From positions 1 through 64,000 of the forward strand of contig NZ_PZKN01000002.1 of NCBI RefSeq assembly GCF_003046795.1: a DNA stretch of 64,000 nucleotides, written 5' to 3'. The notes below the pieces were generated by a model. That model worked only from the letters and a program-made list of their open reading frames with translations, was not told where the DNA came from and made no database searches. Shown here in pieces: positions 8,381 through 16,895 of this stretch (position 1 is its first letter; every line of letters starts with the position of its first letter). This stretch comes from Desulfonatronum sp. SC1. Lineage in GTDB: Bacteria > Desulfobacterota > Desulfovibrionia > Desulfovibrionales > Desulfonatronaceae. Made by a program: the position numbers and the translations under genes.

Positions 8381-9970
8381 ATGATCAAGGTGAAGAACGT
8401 ATTGGGAATGTTCGTCGCGGCATCATTGCTGCTTTCCAGCATGGTCGTGTCCGCTTCGGACAAGGATACGCTGGTCATGGCCAATTTTCGCGACCTGCGG
8501 GATCTGAATCCGCATTTGTACGGAGGTGAACTCTTTGCCCAGAATCTGCTGTTCGAAGGACTGATTTTCCTTAGCGAGGACGGGGAGCCCGAACCCTGGC
8601 TGGCCGAAAGCTGGGAAGTCAGCCCTGACGGCAAGGTGTACACCTTCAAGCTGCGTGAGGACGTGACGTTCTCAGACGGCGTCAGGTTCGACGCTCACGC
8701 GGTCAAGAAGAACTTCGACGCCGTGTTGGACAACGGGGCGCGGCACGGCTGGCTGGAGTCCGTGCGGATGATGACGGCAATCGAGGAAACCGGGAAACAG
8801 AGCGTGCGCGTGAAGGACGACTTCACTCTGGAGATCGAGTTTTCCGCTCCCTATTATCCCTTCATCATCGAGCTGGGGGTCACCCGGCCGTTTCGGATGT
8901 TGTCCCCGGCCTGCTTCAAGGACGGAACGACCAGGAACGGGGTGGCCTGCCTGTCCGGCACCGGGAGCTATGTCCTGGAGATGAACAGGGTTGACGAATA
9001 TTCGGAATTCGTCCGCAATCCGAACTATTGGGGGGAGTCGCCGAGCATTGAAATGATCGTCGCCAAGGTCATCCCGGATAATCAGGCCCGGCTGATGGCC
9101 CTGGACAACGGCGGGATCGACCTGCTTTACGGCCTGCAATTGATCAGTCCCCAGGCGTTCAAGCAGTTTTCCGAAAAAAAAGGCTTCGCGGGCGCACTGT
9201 CCGGGCCGGTTTCCACCCGGATGCTGGTGCTGAACACCACCAGCGAGAATCTCCGGGACGTCCGGGTTCGCCGGGCTCTTCAGCACCTGACCAGCAAGGA
9301 GCTGATCAGCGAGCGGATCATGCTGGGCCTGGAAGCACCGGCCCATGCGCTGTTTTCCAGATCCATTCCCTATGCCGACATCGACCTTGAGCCCTATCAG
9401 TACGATCAGTCCGCGGCCGAAAAGCTGCTGGACGAGGCCGGATGGGTGAAGAGCGGCCAGGTTCGCTCGAAGGACGGGAAGCCGCTGGAGATCACCCTGA
9501 CTTATGACACCAACAAGGTCATGGAGCGGACCATTGCCCAGTTCCTGCAAAGCGAGTGGAGCAAGGCCGGCGTCAAGCTGAATCTCGTGGGCGAGGAGGA
9601 ACAGGCGCACCGGGATCGCCTGATGGCCGGCAATTTCGACATTTCCTTCAATATTTCCTGGGGCACGCCCTACGACCCGCAATCCTTCCTGAGCGGCATG
9701 CTCAAGCCCGTGTACGGAGACTATGCCGCGCAACAGGGGCTGGCGGAAAAGCAACGGATCGACGAGACCATCCTCAAGGCCGTGGCCGCGGTGGACGAAG
9801 ACGAGCGCCAGGCGCACTACACCTACATTCTGGAGACCCTGCACCGGGAGGCCGTGTATCTGCCCCTGACCTACGAGCGCAACAGGGCCATCTTCAATTC
9901 CAGGGTGGGCAACGTCGGTTTCAACCCCTCCCAGTTTGAAATCCCCCTGCAATTCATGACCTTGCAATAA
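8381..9970 (+). CDS. nikA: Nickel-binding-type periplasmic protein of an ABC importer (NikA-like)
   Basis: A 529-aa family-5 solute-binding protein with a signal peptide (MIKVKNVLGMFVAASLLLSS, cleavage near VSAS-DK). The sequence follows E. coli NikA closely from memory: LNPHLYGGELFAQNLLFEGL, AVLDNGARHGWLE, SAPYYPF, TRPFR, NYWGESP, GDIDLLYG-like NGGIDLLYG, WGTPYDPQSFL and EAVYLPLTY. Arg121, Trp124 and Arg169/172 match the NikA pocket residues as I recall them. Where NikA has the nickel-ligating His416, this protein has Tyr445 in PVYGDY, so the metallophore may differ. It captures nickel, probably as a chelate, for the NikBCDE permease encoded next. A closely related peptide or other metal-chelate binder cannot be excluded. 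Confidence 0.85.
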   Translation: MIKVKNVLGMFVAASLLLSSMVVSASDKDTLVMANFRDLRDLNPHLYGGELFAQNLLFEGLIFLSEDGEPEPWLAESWEVSPDGKVYTFKLREDVTFSDGVRFDAHAVKKNFDAVLDNGARHGWLESVRMMTAIEETGKQSVRVKDDFTLEIEFSAPYYPFIIELGVTRPFRMLSPACFKDGTTRNGVACLSGTGSYVLEMNRVDEYSEFVRNPNYWGESPSIEMIVAKVIPDNQARLMALDNGGIDLLYGLQLISPQAFKQFSEKKGFAGALSGPVSTRMLVLNTTSENLRDVRVRRALQHLTSKELISERIMLGLEAPAHALFSRSIPYADIDLEPYQYDQSAAEKLLDEAGWVKSGQVRSKDGKPLEITLTYDTNKVMERTIAQFLQSEWSKAGVKLNLVGEEEQAHRDRLMAGNFDISFNISWGTPYDPQSFLSGMLKPVYGDYAAQQGLAEKQRIDETILKAVAAVDEDERQAHYTYILETLHREAVYLPLTYERNRAIFNSRVGNVGFNPSQFEIPLQFMTLQ

Positions 9971-9981
9971 CAATAAGCATC

Positions 9982-10023
9982 AGGGCTTTCAGGCCTTCCC
10001 CGGAAGGCTCGAAAGCCCTTTTT
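9982..10023 (+). terminator. Strong hairpin with T-run between nikA and nikB
   Basis: AGGGCTTTC (9982-9990) pairs with GAAAGCCCT (10011-10019), and an inner stem GCCTTCC/GGAAGGC extends it; TTTTT follows. It probably acts as a partial terminator or 3' stabiliser that raises nikA mRNA above nikBCDE, as is common for binding-protein genes. Confidence 0.8.
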
Positions 10024-10087
10024 CGACGTCCGCGACAACAGGTCCCGTCCCGACTCGTCTTTCACGTCATCATTCCGGTTGGTCAAC

Positions 10088-11032
10088 ATGCTTGCGTATA
10101 TCGTCAGGCGGGCGCTCATCGCGCTTGCCGCCCTGCTCGCGATATCCTTTCTCTCCTATACATTGGTGAACTTCACCCCCGCGGACCCAGCCGAAGTGGC
10201 CCTGCGGGTCAACGACATCATTCCCACGCCCGAGGCCATCGAGGAAATGCGCACCGAACTCGGCCTCGACGACCCGTTTCTGGTCCGGTACGTCAAATGG
10301 CTGGGCAACGCGGCGCGTCTGGATTTCGGCAATTCCTTCACGAACAGGAGTCGTAGCGTCTCGGGAGAACTGGCCCGCGCTTTTCCGTACACCGCCACCC
10401 TGGCGGGCATGGCCCTGGTCTTCGTGATCGGCCTGAGCCTGCCCTTGGGCGTGGCCTGCGCGGTCTGGAAGGACGGCCTGTTCGACCGGGGCGTGCGTCT
10501 GGCGGTCTTCGCGGGCACGTCCATGCCGAACTACTGGCTGGCCTATCTGCTGATCTGGCTTTTCGCGCTCAAATTCAACGTCCTGCCCAGCAGCGGGACG
10601 AGCACCCTGGCCCACTACATCCTGCCGGCCATGGCCCTGAGCACGCTGTATATCGCGACCTACGTGCGGCTGATCCGCAACAGCATGCTGGAGAACATGA
10701 AGGAAAATCATGTTCTGTACGCCCGGGCCCGAGGGCTGAGCGAGAAGCGGGTCATTCTCGGGCACGTGCTGAAAAATTCCTTGCAATCCTCCATGACCGC
10801 CATCGGCGTGGGCATCGTCCGGCTGCTCTCCGGCACGGTGGTCATCGAAAACATATTCGCCATTCCCGGACTCGGTCGGCTGTGCGTGGCCAGCATCTTC
10901 AACCGGGATTACCCGACCATTCAGGCCTACATCCTGGTCATGGGAGCCTTTTTCGTCCTGGCCAGCTTCCTGGTGGACGCCCTGCAATGCGCTCTTGATC
11001 CGCGAAGGAAAGCGGGGACGGCCAATGCGTAG
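10088..11032 (+). CDS. nikB: Nickel ABC importer permease NikB-like
   Basis: A 314-aa inner-membrane permease of the DppB/OppB/NikB family. It begins MLAYIVRRALIALAALLAISF, has about six membrane helices, and carries the coupling-helix motif ARARGLSEKRVILGHVLKNS and the C-terminal IENIFAIPGLGRLCV typical of the family. The ATG at 10088 is chosen over an in-frame TTG 9 bp upstream because it gives the usual N-terminus. It overlaps nikC by 8 bp. It forms the membrane channel with NikC for substrate delivered by NikA. Confidence 0.87.
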   Translation: MLAYIVRRALIALAALLAISFLSYTLVNFTPADPAEVALRVNDIIPTPEAIEEMRTELGLDDPFLVRYVKWLGNAARLDFGNSFTNRSRSVSGELARAFPYTATLAGMALVFVIGLSLPLGVACAVWKDGLFDRGVRLAVFAGTSMPNYWLAYLLIWLFALKFNVLPSSGTSTLAHYILPAMALSTLYIATYVRLIRNSMLENMKENHVLYARARGLSEKRVILGHVLKNSLQSSMTAIGVGIVRLLSGTVVIENIFAIPGLGRLCVASIFNRDYPTIQAYILVMGAFFVLASFLVDALQCALDPRRKAGTANA

Positions 11033-11843
11033 CCTGCTCGCCAACAAGGTCGCGGTCGGCTGTCTCGCCCTGATCGGGCTGTTCTGCGTCGCCGGGGTGT
11101 TCGCGCCGTGGCTTGCGCCGCATGCTCCCAACCAGATCGACGTCATCAACTCCCTGGCCTCGCCGTCCTGGGAGTATCCTTTCGGCACGGATCATCTGGG
11201 ACGCTGCCTGCTGTCCCGGATGCTGTTCGGAATCCGGATCACCCTGTTCTATTCCATGCTCACCATGGCCGTCACGGCCTTGTGCGGGGCGGCCATCGGC
11301 GTGATCTCCGGCTATGTCCGCGGCAAACTCGACGAACTCATCATGCGCGTCTGCGACGTGATGCTGTCGTTTCCCTATGAGATCATGGTGCTGTGCATCG
11401 TCGGCATCCTGGGGCCGGGCCTGATGAACATCGTCATCGCCAATTTCATCGCCAAGCTGGCCTGGTACGTGAAAATGATCCGCTCCAGCGTGATCAGCTT
11501 TTCCAGCAAGAACTATATTCTCTATTCCCAAACCATCGGGACGTCCCGACGGTACATCTTCTTCCGGCACCTGTTTCCCAACGTCGCGTCGGAGACCATT
11601 CTCCTTGCCACCCTGGACATCGGCTGGATCATCATCACCATCTCGACCCTGTCCTTCCTGGGCCTGGGCGTGCAACTGCCCACGGCGGAGTGGGGGGCCA
11701 TGCTCAGCGAGGCACGCGAAGTGTTGATGACCAACCCCGGGCAGATGATCATTCCGGGGTTGGCGATCATGATCGTGGTTGCGGCCTTCAACCTGCTGGG
11801 CGACAGCCTGCGCGACATCCTGGATCCAAAGGAGAGCCAATGA
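11025..11843 (+). CDS. nikC: Nickel ABC importer permease NikC-like
   Basis: A 272-aa permease of the DppC/NikC family. The N-terminal helix (VAVGCLALIGLFCVAGVFAPWLAPH), the motif PFGTDHLGRCLLSRMLFGIRITL, the coupling-loop region around YSQTIGTSRRYIFFRHLFPN, and the C-terminal LGLGVQLPTAEWGAMLSEA are all diagnostic. The ATG at 11025 sits inside the nikB stop region; the nikD start overlaps its stop as ATGA. Tight overlaps indicate translational coupling across nikBCDE. Confidence 0.88.
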   Translation: MRSLLANKVAVGCLALIGLFCVAGVFAPWLAPHAPNQIDVINSLASPSWEYPFGTDHLGRCLLSRMLFGIRITLFYSMLTMAVTALCGAAIGVISGYVRGKLDELIMRVCDVMLSFPYEIMVLCIVGILGPGLMNIVIANFIAKLAWYVKMIRSSVISFSSKNYILYSQTIGTSRRYIFFRHLFPNVASETILLATLDIGWIIITISTLSFLGLGVQLPTAEWGAMLSEAREVLMTNPGQMIIPGLAIMIVVAAFNLLGDSLRDILDPKESQ

Positions 11844-12661
11844 CCTTGCTGCGCGTTGAGAATCTTTCCATCACCCATCGCCACGGTCGGAACCTGACTC
11901 CGCTGACCCGGGACGTCTCCTTTGCCCTGGACCCCGGCGAATGCCTGGGCATCGTGGGCGGCTCGGGCAGCGGCAAAAGTCTGACCTGCGGTGCGATTAC
12001 CGGCCTTTTGTCCGAGCATCTTCTGGTTTCCGGACGGGTGGAGTTCAAGGGCGTGAATCTGCTGACCCTGCCGGCGAAGAAACGGCGGGAACTGCGCGGC
12101 AGCCGGATCTGCATGATTCTGCAAAGCCCGATGACCGCGTTCAATCCCTTGTCCACCATCGGCGCGCAGATCGTGGAAACCATCGCCGCGCATCAACGGG
12201 TCGTTCCCTCCGTCGCGCTGGAGATGATGACCGAGGCGTTTTCACGGGTGAATCTGCGCGCTCCGCGGAGCGTTTTCAGAAAATATCCGCACGAACTGAG
12301 CGGAGGCATGCTGCAGCGGGTGATGACCGCGCTGGCCCTGGTCATGCGGCCGGAAATCATCATCGCGGACGAGCCGACCACGGCCATCGACTACGTCAGC
12401 CAGCAGGACGTGATTCACGAGTTAAAGACCATCCGTACGGAACATCAAACCGCCTTGATCTTCGTCAGCCACGATCTGAGTCTGGTCTCCCACGTGGCGG
12501 ACAACGTCCTGGTGATGCGCGAGGGGGTCGTGGTTGAAGAAGGGGACGCGGGCGCCGTGTTTTTCAATCCGCGCCACGACTATACCCGCGGGTTGATCGA
12601 AAATCGGCAAAACGTGATCCAAGCCTTTGTTCGGGTCATGGGGGAGTCGTATGCTGCTTGA
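11840..12661 (+). CDS. nikD: Nickel ABC importer ATPase NikD-like
   Basis: A 273-aa ABC ATPase. Walker A GGSGSGKS is at 40-47, Q-loop LQSP at about 94-97, signature LSGGM at 153-157, Walker B IIIADEP with Asp177-Glu178, and the switch His lies in VSHD. The oligopeptide/nickel subfamily hallmark FNPLSTIG is present. The start ATG overlaps the nikC stop as ATGA; a longer in-frame extension upstream lies inside nikC and is rejected. It powers transport together with NikE. Confidence 0.88.
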   Translation: MTLLRVENLSITHRHGRNLTPLTRDVSFALDPGECLGIVGGSGSGKSLTCGAITGLLSEHLLVSGRVEFKGVNLLTLPAKKRRELRGSRICMILQSPMTAFNPLSTIGAQIVETIAAHQRVVPSVALEMMTEAFSRVNLRAPRSVFRKYPHELSGGMLQRVMTALALVMRPEIIIADEPTTAIDYVSQQDVIHELKTIRTEHQTALIFVSHDLSLVSHVADNVLVMREGVVVEEGDAGAVFFNPRHDYTRGLIENRQNVIQAFVRVMGESYAA

Positions 12662-13427
12662 GGTGCGGGAGGTAACGAAAAGTTTCACGGTCCGAACCGG
12701 GCTGTTCACGAAGTCCAGACAGGAAGTGCTTAAGGGAGTGTCCTTCGTCATGGGGCAGGGCGAATGCGTCGGCATTGTCGGCGAATCGGGCAGTGGCAAA
12801 AGCACGCTGGGCAGAATCATTCTGGGCCTTGAAAAACCGGATCGCGGCCGGGTGGACTTCTCCAAGGACAAGGCCGGTTCCTCCCTGGCGCGCAGCGTGG
12901 TCTTTCAGGACTACAGCACGTCCGTGAATCCCCGGATGCGTATTGCCGGTGTCGTCGCCGAACCCCTGATCGGTCTGGGCTTGAACGCATTGGCCCGGAA
13001 AGAGAGGGTCGCGGAGCTGCTGGAGGAAGTGGGGCTGTCCCAAGATCTCGCGGATCACTATCCGCACCAGCTTAGCGGGGGGCAGTTGCAGCGCGTGTGC
13101 ATCGCCCGGGCCATCGCCCCGAAACCGTCCTTCATCCTCTGCGACGAGGCCGTGAGTTCCCTGGACGTGTCCGTGCAGTCCCAGATTCTGGACCTGCTGC
13201 GCGGACTGAAGGAACGCTACCGGATATCTTTTCTGTTCATCACCCACGACATCACCGTCGCGACGTTCATCTGCGACAAGTTGATCTTTTTCAAGGACGG
13301 AATGGTCGTGGAGCAGTTCGACGACCTGGCCATGCTGCCCAGGACGGAAAACCCCTATGCCCGGCAACTGCTTCGGGCCGCCCATTTTCTGGAGAAACCC
13401 TTTGCCCGCCGGATCAGTCATGGCTGA
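12651..13427 (+). CDS. nikE: Nickel ABC importer ATPase NikE-like
   Basis: A 258-aa ABC ATPase. Walker A GESGSGKST is at 44-52, the Q-loop region reads VVFQDYSTSVNPR, signature LSGGQ is at 141-145, Walker B ends at Asp165-Glu166 (FILCDEAVSSLDVSVQ), and ITHD carries the switch His. SVNPR is typical of the second ATPase of oligopeptide/nickel systems. The start lies inside the nikD end (11-bp overlap). The 3' end overlaps the MATE gene by 8 bp, so the exporter is in the same operon. Confidence 0.87.
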   Translation: MLLEVREVTKSFTVRTGLFTKSRQEVLKGVSFVMGQGECVGIVGESGSGKSTLGRIILGLEKPDRGRVDFSKDKAGSSLARSVVFQDYSTSVNPRMRIAGVVAEPLIGLGLNALARKERVAELLEEVGLSQDLADHYPHQLSGGQLQRVCIARAIAPKPSFILCDEAVSSLDVSVQSQILDLLRGLKERYRISFLFITHDITVATFICDKLIFFKDGMVVEQFDDLAMLPRTENPYARQLLRAAHFLEKPFARRISHG

Positions 13428-14742
13428 GACCACGCTTTCTCATCGCGACTACCTGAAAATCGCCCTCCCATTCATCGCGGCCACGGTGACCCAGCCTTTG
13501 CTGGGTGCCGTGGACACCGCGGTGGTCGGGCATCTGGACTCTCCCATCTATATCGGCGGCGTGGCCATCGGCACGGTGATTCTGAACACCTTGTACTGGC
13601 TGTTCGGGTTTTTCCGGGTCAGCACCACCAGCCAGAGCGCCATCGCCCTGGGTACGGGCCGGGGAGAGGACCTGGCCGCCAGCCTGGCCCGCCCGTTCTG
13701 CATCGCCGCCGGAGTGGGACTGGCGTTCATCCTCCTTCAGGCCCCCATCTGGCATACGGCCCGGGCCGTCATGGCCCCGGAGCCCGAAGTGGCCGAGCAG
13801 GCCCGGATCTACTTCACCATCCTGATCTGGGGGGCGCCGCTGGTTCTGCTGAACTATACCGTGATCGGCTGGCTGATGGGCCAGGCCCGAACCAGGGCGA
13901 CGCTGATCACCCAGGTCACCGGGAACGTGGTGAACATCATCCTGGATATCGCCCTGGTCACCTACTGGGGCTTCGGCGTGGCCGGAGTGGCCGCGGCCAG
14001 CCTGGCGGCCCAGGCCTTGATGCTGTCCCTGGGGCTGTATTATGTTTCGAAAACAGCGGATCTGCCCATCGCCCGGTTCGTCGCCGCGGTCCGGATGCGC
14101 AAGGAGGACGTGCGGACCATCGTCTCTGCAAACACCGATCTGCTGCTGCGCACGGTATGCCTGCTGACCATGTTTTTCCTGATGACCAAGGTGGCCGCAT
14201 CCATGGGAACCAACGTCCTGGCTGGTAACGCGGTGCTGCTCCAGGTAACCTTTATCGTCAGCTACATTTTCGACGGCATCGCCAACGCCTCCAGCGTGTT
14301 TTCGGGAAAGTCAGTCGGCCGGCGGGACGAGCACCTGCTTCGAGCCACCTTGCTGCGCACGACCCAATGGACGGTGTCCGCCGCTCTTTTCCTGACCCTG
14401 ATCCTCTGGTTCCGGGGGGAGGCCGTGGGAACGCTGTTCACCGATATTCCGGAAATCCTCGCGGGCTACACGGAAATCCATCTCTGGGCCGTGGTCTTTC
14501 CGTTGGTCGCCGGCTTCGGCCTGACCTTCTACGGGGTGTTCACCGGCAGCGGCGTCACACGGCCCGTGCGGAATTCCACGTTTTTCGCACTGGTTGCCTT
14601 CCTGGTCGGTCTGGCGCTTTTCGTCAGTCCCTGGGGCAACCACGGGCTCTGGCTTTCCTTTCTGATCTTCTATGCGGGACGCGGCGCGTTCCTGGTTCCG
14701 TATCTTGGGGCGGTTCGTGGGAAGGTTGGAAGAGAGGGCTGA
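13420..14742 (+). CDS. MATE-family efflux protein, DinF-like
   Basis: A 440-aa, roughly twelve-helix membrane exporter. The N-terminus IALPFIAATVTQPLLGAVDTAVVGHL, with GGVAIG close behind, matches the DinF branch of MATE transporters, and PWGNHGLWLSF near the end matches the family's last helices. MATE proteins exchange drugs or metabolites for Na+ or H+. The ATG at 13420 is inside the nikE 3' end, so it is translationally coupled to a nickel importer. That placement hints at export of a metal chelator or metabolite, but this is inference. The stop codon is part of a heptamer repeat. Confidence 0.87.
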   Translation: MAETTLSHRDYLKIALPFIAATVTQPLLGAVDTAVVGHLDSPIYIGGVAIGTVILNTLYWLFGFFRVSTTSQSAIALGTGRGEDLAASLARPFCIAAGVGLAFILLQAPIWHTARAVMAPEPEVAEQARIYFTILIWGAPLVLLNYTVIGWLMGQARTRATLITQVTGNVVNIILDIALVTYWGFGVAGVAAASLAAQALMLSLGLYYVSKTADLPIARFVAAVRMRKEDVRTIVSANTDLLLRTVCLLTMFFLMTKVAASMGTNVLAGNAVLLQVTFIVSYIFDGIANASSVFSGKSVGRRDEHLLRATLLRTTQWTVSAALFLTLILWFRGEAVGTLFTDIPEILAGYTEIHLWAVVFPLVAGFGLTFYGVFTGSGVTRPVRNSTFFALVAFLVGLALFVSPWGNHGLWLSFLIFYAGRGAFLVPYLGAVRGKVGREG

Positions 14743-14801
14743 GGGGCTGACACCTGAGACCTGAGGGATAAAGCGTTCTTTGTTCGTCGTACTTCGTTGT
14801 T
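14736..14801. repeat. Heptamer tandem repeat, copy C (composite)
   Basis: It reads GGGCTGA twice (one extra G between), then CACCTGA, GACCTGA, a short spacer, then CGTTCTT, TGTTCGT, CGTACTT, CGTTGTT. The first GGGCTGA supplies the TGA stop of the MATE gene. The order of units matches the copies at 16796 and 17645. Confidence 0.8.
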
Positions 14802-14986
14802 TTTGATGGATTGGAGGAAAGGAAGGTTGGAGGTTGTAGTTGCGATGCTTTTAGAAGATTTTGAAAGCTATTTTCAAATTTATTGACAGTTGGTTTGATT
14901 GCGGATAGGTGGTTTGCACGGGGTTGGGGAGGCGTATGGTGTGGGGAGATGGAGATGGGTATGTTTTTAAAATCATTGGGAAAGTT

Positions 14987-16042
14987 ATGTTGGAAATATC
15001 CATGACCGAGGGCAAGTCTGGTGCGGCGACAAGGTGGTATGATGCACTGGTCCGCCCGGTTGTGGACTTTGTCTTTGGGTGGAGCGTGACAGTCAAGGTT
15101 CGGTTGCTGCTCATCATCCTGATCGTCTTGCCGGCCATCGGCGGGTTGGTCTTGCTGGAATCCAGTCCGTCGGACCTACAAACCTACTTCATTTTCGCCC
15201 TGGTCGGGACATTGGCTTTTATCGGTCCTCTTTCCAAGGTCGTGGCCGACTATCTGGTCATGCGCGACCTGAGGGATGTGGAACGGTTTTGCCTGAGGCT
15301 GAAGGCCGGGAATTATCATGTGAAATTTGATTTGCCGCCCCAAACGGACGAGGAGCGGGACGTTCTGGTGCTCAAGCGCAACCTGAACTGGATGGCCCAC
15401 GTCATTTCCCGCCGGGAGATGCAATTGGAGGCGGAGCTGGCCAAAACCCACAAGGAACGGGTTCGGTTCGCGGACATGTCCCTGCGGGACCAGCTCACCG
15501 GATTGTACAACCGGCGGGGGATGGAGGAAAAGCTGAGTGAGTCGGCCCATGAGGCCAGAACTACGGAACGCCCGCTGACCATGCTCTTCCTGGACGCGGA
15601 CAAGTTCAAGGCGGTCAACGATACTTACGGCCACCAGGCCGGGGACGATCTGCTCCGCAACCTGGGCGCGATCATTCGGGCCAACGTCAGGGAGGGCGTC
15701 GACGTGCCCTTCCGCTACGGCGGAGACGAATTCGGCGTCTTGCTGGTGGGCATCGATTTAGAGCGGGCCGAGGTCATCGCCGGGCGGATACTGCGGGCCT
15801 ACAACGAGATTCGGATTGGTGAAAGCAGCCTGAGCATCGGTGTCGCGACAATGATCAGGACCGCGGACGGGTATCTCGACGACGCCGTGCGGATGCTGTC
15901 TTACGCGGATCAGGCCGCTTACGAGGCCAAGCGCGGCGGTGGAAGTCGCGTACATGTTCACAAGGAGAGCGGAAAACATGTTCATGGGGTCGGAAGTGTT
16001 TCGTTCGCGCCTGGAGTCGTTGGACGGCGGAGTATTGCGTGA
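14987..16042 (+). CDS. Membrane diguanylate cyclase (GGDEF)
   Basis: A 351-aa protein with two membrane helices (about 36-56 and 65-85), a short HAMP-like linker, and a C-terminal GGDEF domain: DQLTGLYNRRGMEEKL, LFLDADKFKAVNDTYGHQAGDDLL and RYGGDEF at 243-249. The active-site motif is intact, so it should make c-di-GMP; no RxxD inhibitory site is evident in the expected place. Start uncertain: ATG at 14987 has GGGA upstream; another ATG lies at 15002. It overlaps the HD-GYP gene by 65 bp, pairing synthesis with degradation. Confidence 0.88.
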   Translation: MLEISMTEGKSGAATRWYDALVRPVVDFVFGWSVTVKVRLLLIILIVLPAIGGLVLLESSPSDLQTYFIFALVGTLAFIGPLSKVVADYLVMRDLRDVERFCLRLKAGNYHVKFDLPPQTDEERDVLVLKRNLNWMAHVISRREMQLEAELAKTHKERVRFADMSLRDQLTGLYNRRGMEEKLSESAHEARTTERPLTMLFLDADKFKAVNDTYGHQAGDDLLRNLGAIIRANVREGVDVPFRYGGDEFGVLLVGIDLERAEVIAGRILRAYNEIRIGESSLSIGVATMIRTADGYLDDAVRMLSYADQAAYEAKRGGGSRVHVHKESGKHVHGVGSVSFAPGVVGRRSIA

Positions 16043-16796
16043 AGGGGCGAGCGAAATTCCGCTCGGATGCGTCTCCGGAATCTGCGAGTCCCTGCATCAG
16101 ATCGCGGCTTCGCTGGGAAACGCCATCGATGCCAAGGACCATTCCACCAGTTCCCATTCCAGACAAGTGGCTGATCTGGCCCGCTGTCTGGCCTTACGGG
16201 CGGGTATGTCAACCAGCCAAGCCGAGGTGATCCATATCGCGGGTCACTTACACGATATCGGCAAGATCGGGATTCCCGACGAGGTTCTGAGCAAGCGCAC
16301 CCCTTTGACCGACGCGGAATGGGCCATGATCCGCCAACACCCAGTCACCGGAGCCAAGATCGTCGCCCCGGTGCATATCATGAACGGGTCCACCGGCATC
16401 GCCAAGATGATCCTGCATCACCATGAACGCTGGGACGGGCGAGGCTATCCGCATCGGTTGCGTGGCGAGAGCATCCCCCTGGGAGCACGGATTCTCTGTC
16501 TCGCGGACAGCTTTTCCGCGATGATGGAATCCCGGGCCTATCGGAACCGGCTGACCCTGGGCGGCTCCATCGAGGAACTCCGCCGCAACGCCGGAAGCCA
16601 GTTCGATCCGAAACTGTGCGGGCTGATGGTTGACATGCTGTGGGAAGCCGGAGTGGCAGACGAGTTCTGTACGCTGGATCTGTTGGTCACCCGAATAATG
16701 TGCGAACGGGTGCTGCGCAAAACCGACGTGCGGGCCGAAAACGCGTCAGGGGAGAATCCGGGCGTTGGTTGCCCACGAACTGAGGAGCTCTGGTAA
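15978..16796 (+). CDS. HD-GYP c-di-GMP phosphodiesterase
   Basis: A 272-aa soluble protein. The HD-GYP domain shows HSRQVADLARCLA, HLHDIGKIGIPDEVL (His92-Asp93), RQHPVTGAKIV, MILHHHERWDGRGYP (GYP at 156-158) and ARILCLADSFSAM, all catalytic and metal motifs being intact. It should hydrolyse c-di-GMP. The ATG at 15978 is favoured because AAGGAG lies 9 bp before it; other in-frame ATGs are at 15954 and 15984. It overlaps the GGDEF gene's last 65 bp in another frame. The C-terminal 60 residues are not recognised. Confidence 0.9.
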   Translation: MFMGSEVFRSRLESLDGGVLREGASEIPLGCVSGICESLHQIAASLGNAIDAKDHSTSSHSRQVADLARCLALRAGMSTSQAEVIHIAGHLHDIGKIGIPDEVLSKRTPLTDAEWAMIRQHPVTGAKIVAPVHIMNGSTGIAKMILHHHERWDGRGYPHRLRGESIPLGARILCLADSFSAMMESRAYRNRLTLGGSIEELRRNAGSQFDPKLCGLMVDMLWEAGVADEFCTLDLLVTRIMCERVLRKTDVRAENASGENPGVGCPRTEELW

Positions 16797-16858
16797 GGGC
16801 TGAGGGCTGAAACCCGAGACCCGAGGGGACGTTCGATGTTCATTGCTCTTCGTTGGGA
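16796..16858. repeat. Heptamer tandem repeat, copy D (composite)
   Basis: Nine unbroken 7-bp units. In one phase they run AGGGCTG twice, AAACCCG, AGACCCG, AGGGGAC, then GTTCGAT, GTTCATT, GCTCTTC, GTTGGGA. It starts at the last base of the HD-GYP stop codon. Confidence 0.85.
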
Positions 16859-16895
16859 TAAGGAAGAGGGGGCTTTTGATTCCACTGCGGGAGGT

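Noticed and set aside
8672-9973. 433-aa minus-strand ORF
   Set aside because: Antisense shadow of the nikA-like gene.
11393-11839. N-terminal extension of the nikD reading frame
   Set aside because: It lies wholly inside nikC in another frame; the ATGA overlap at 11840 gives the normal ABC ATPase start.
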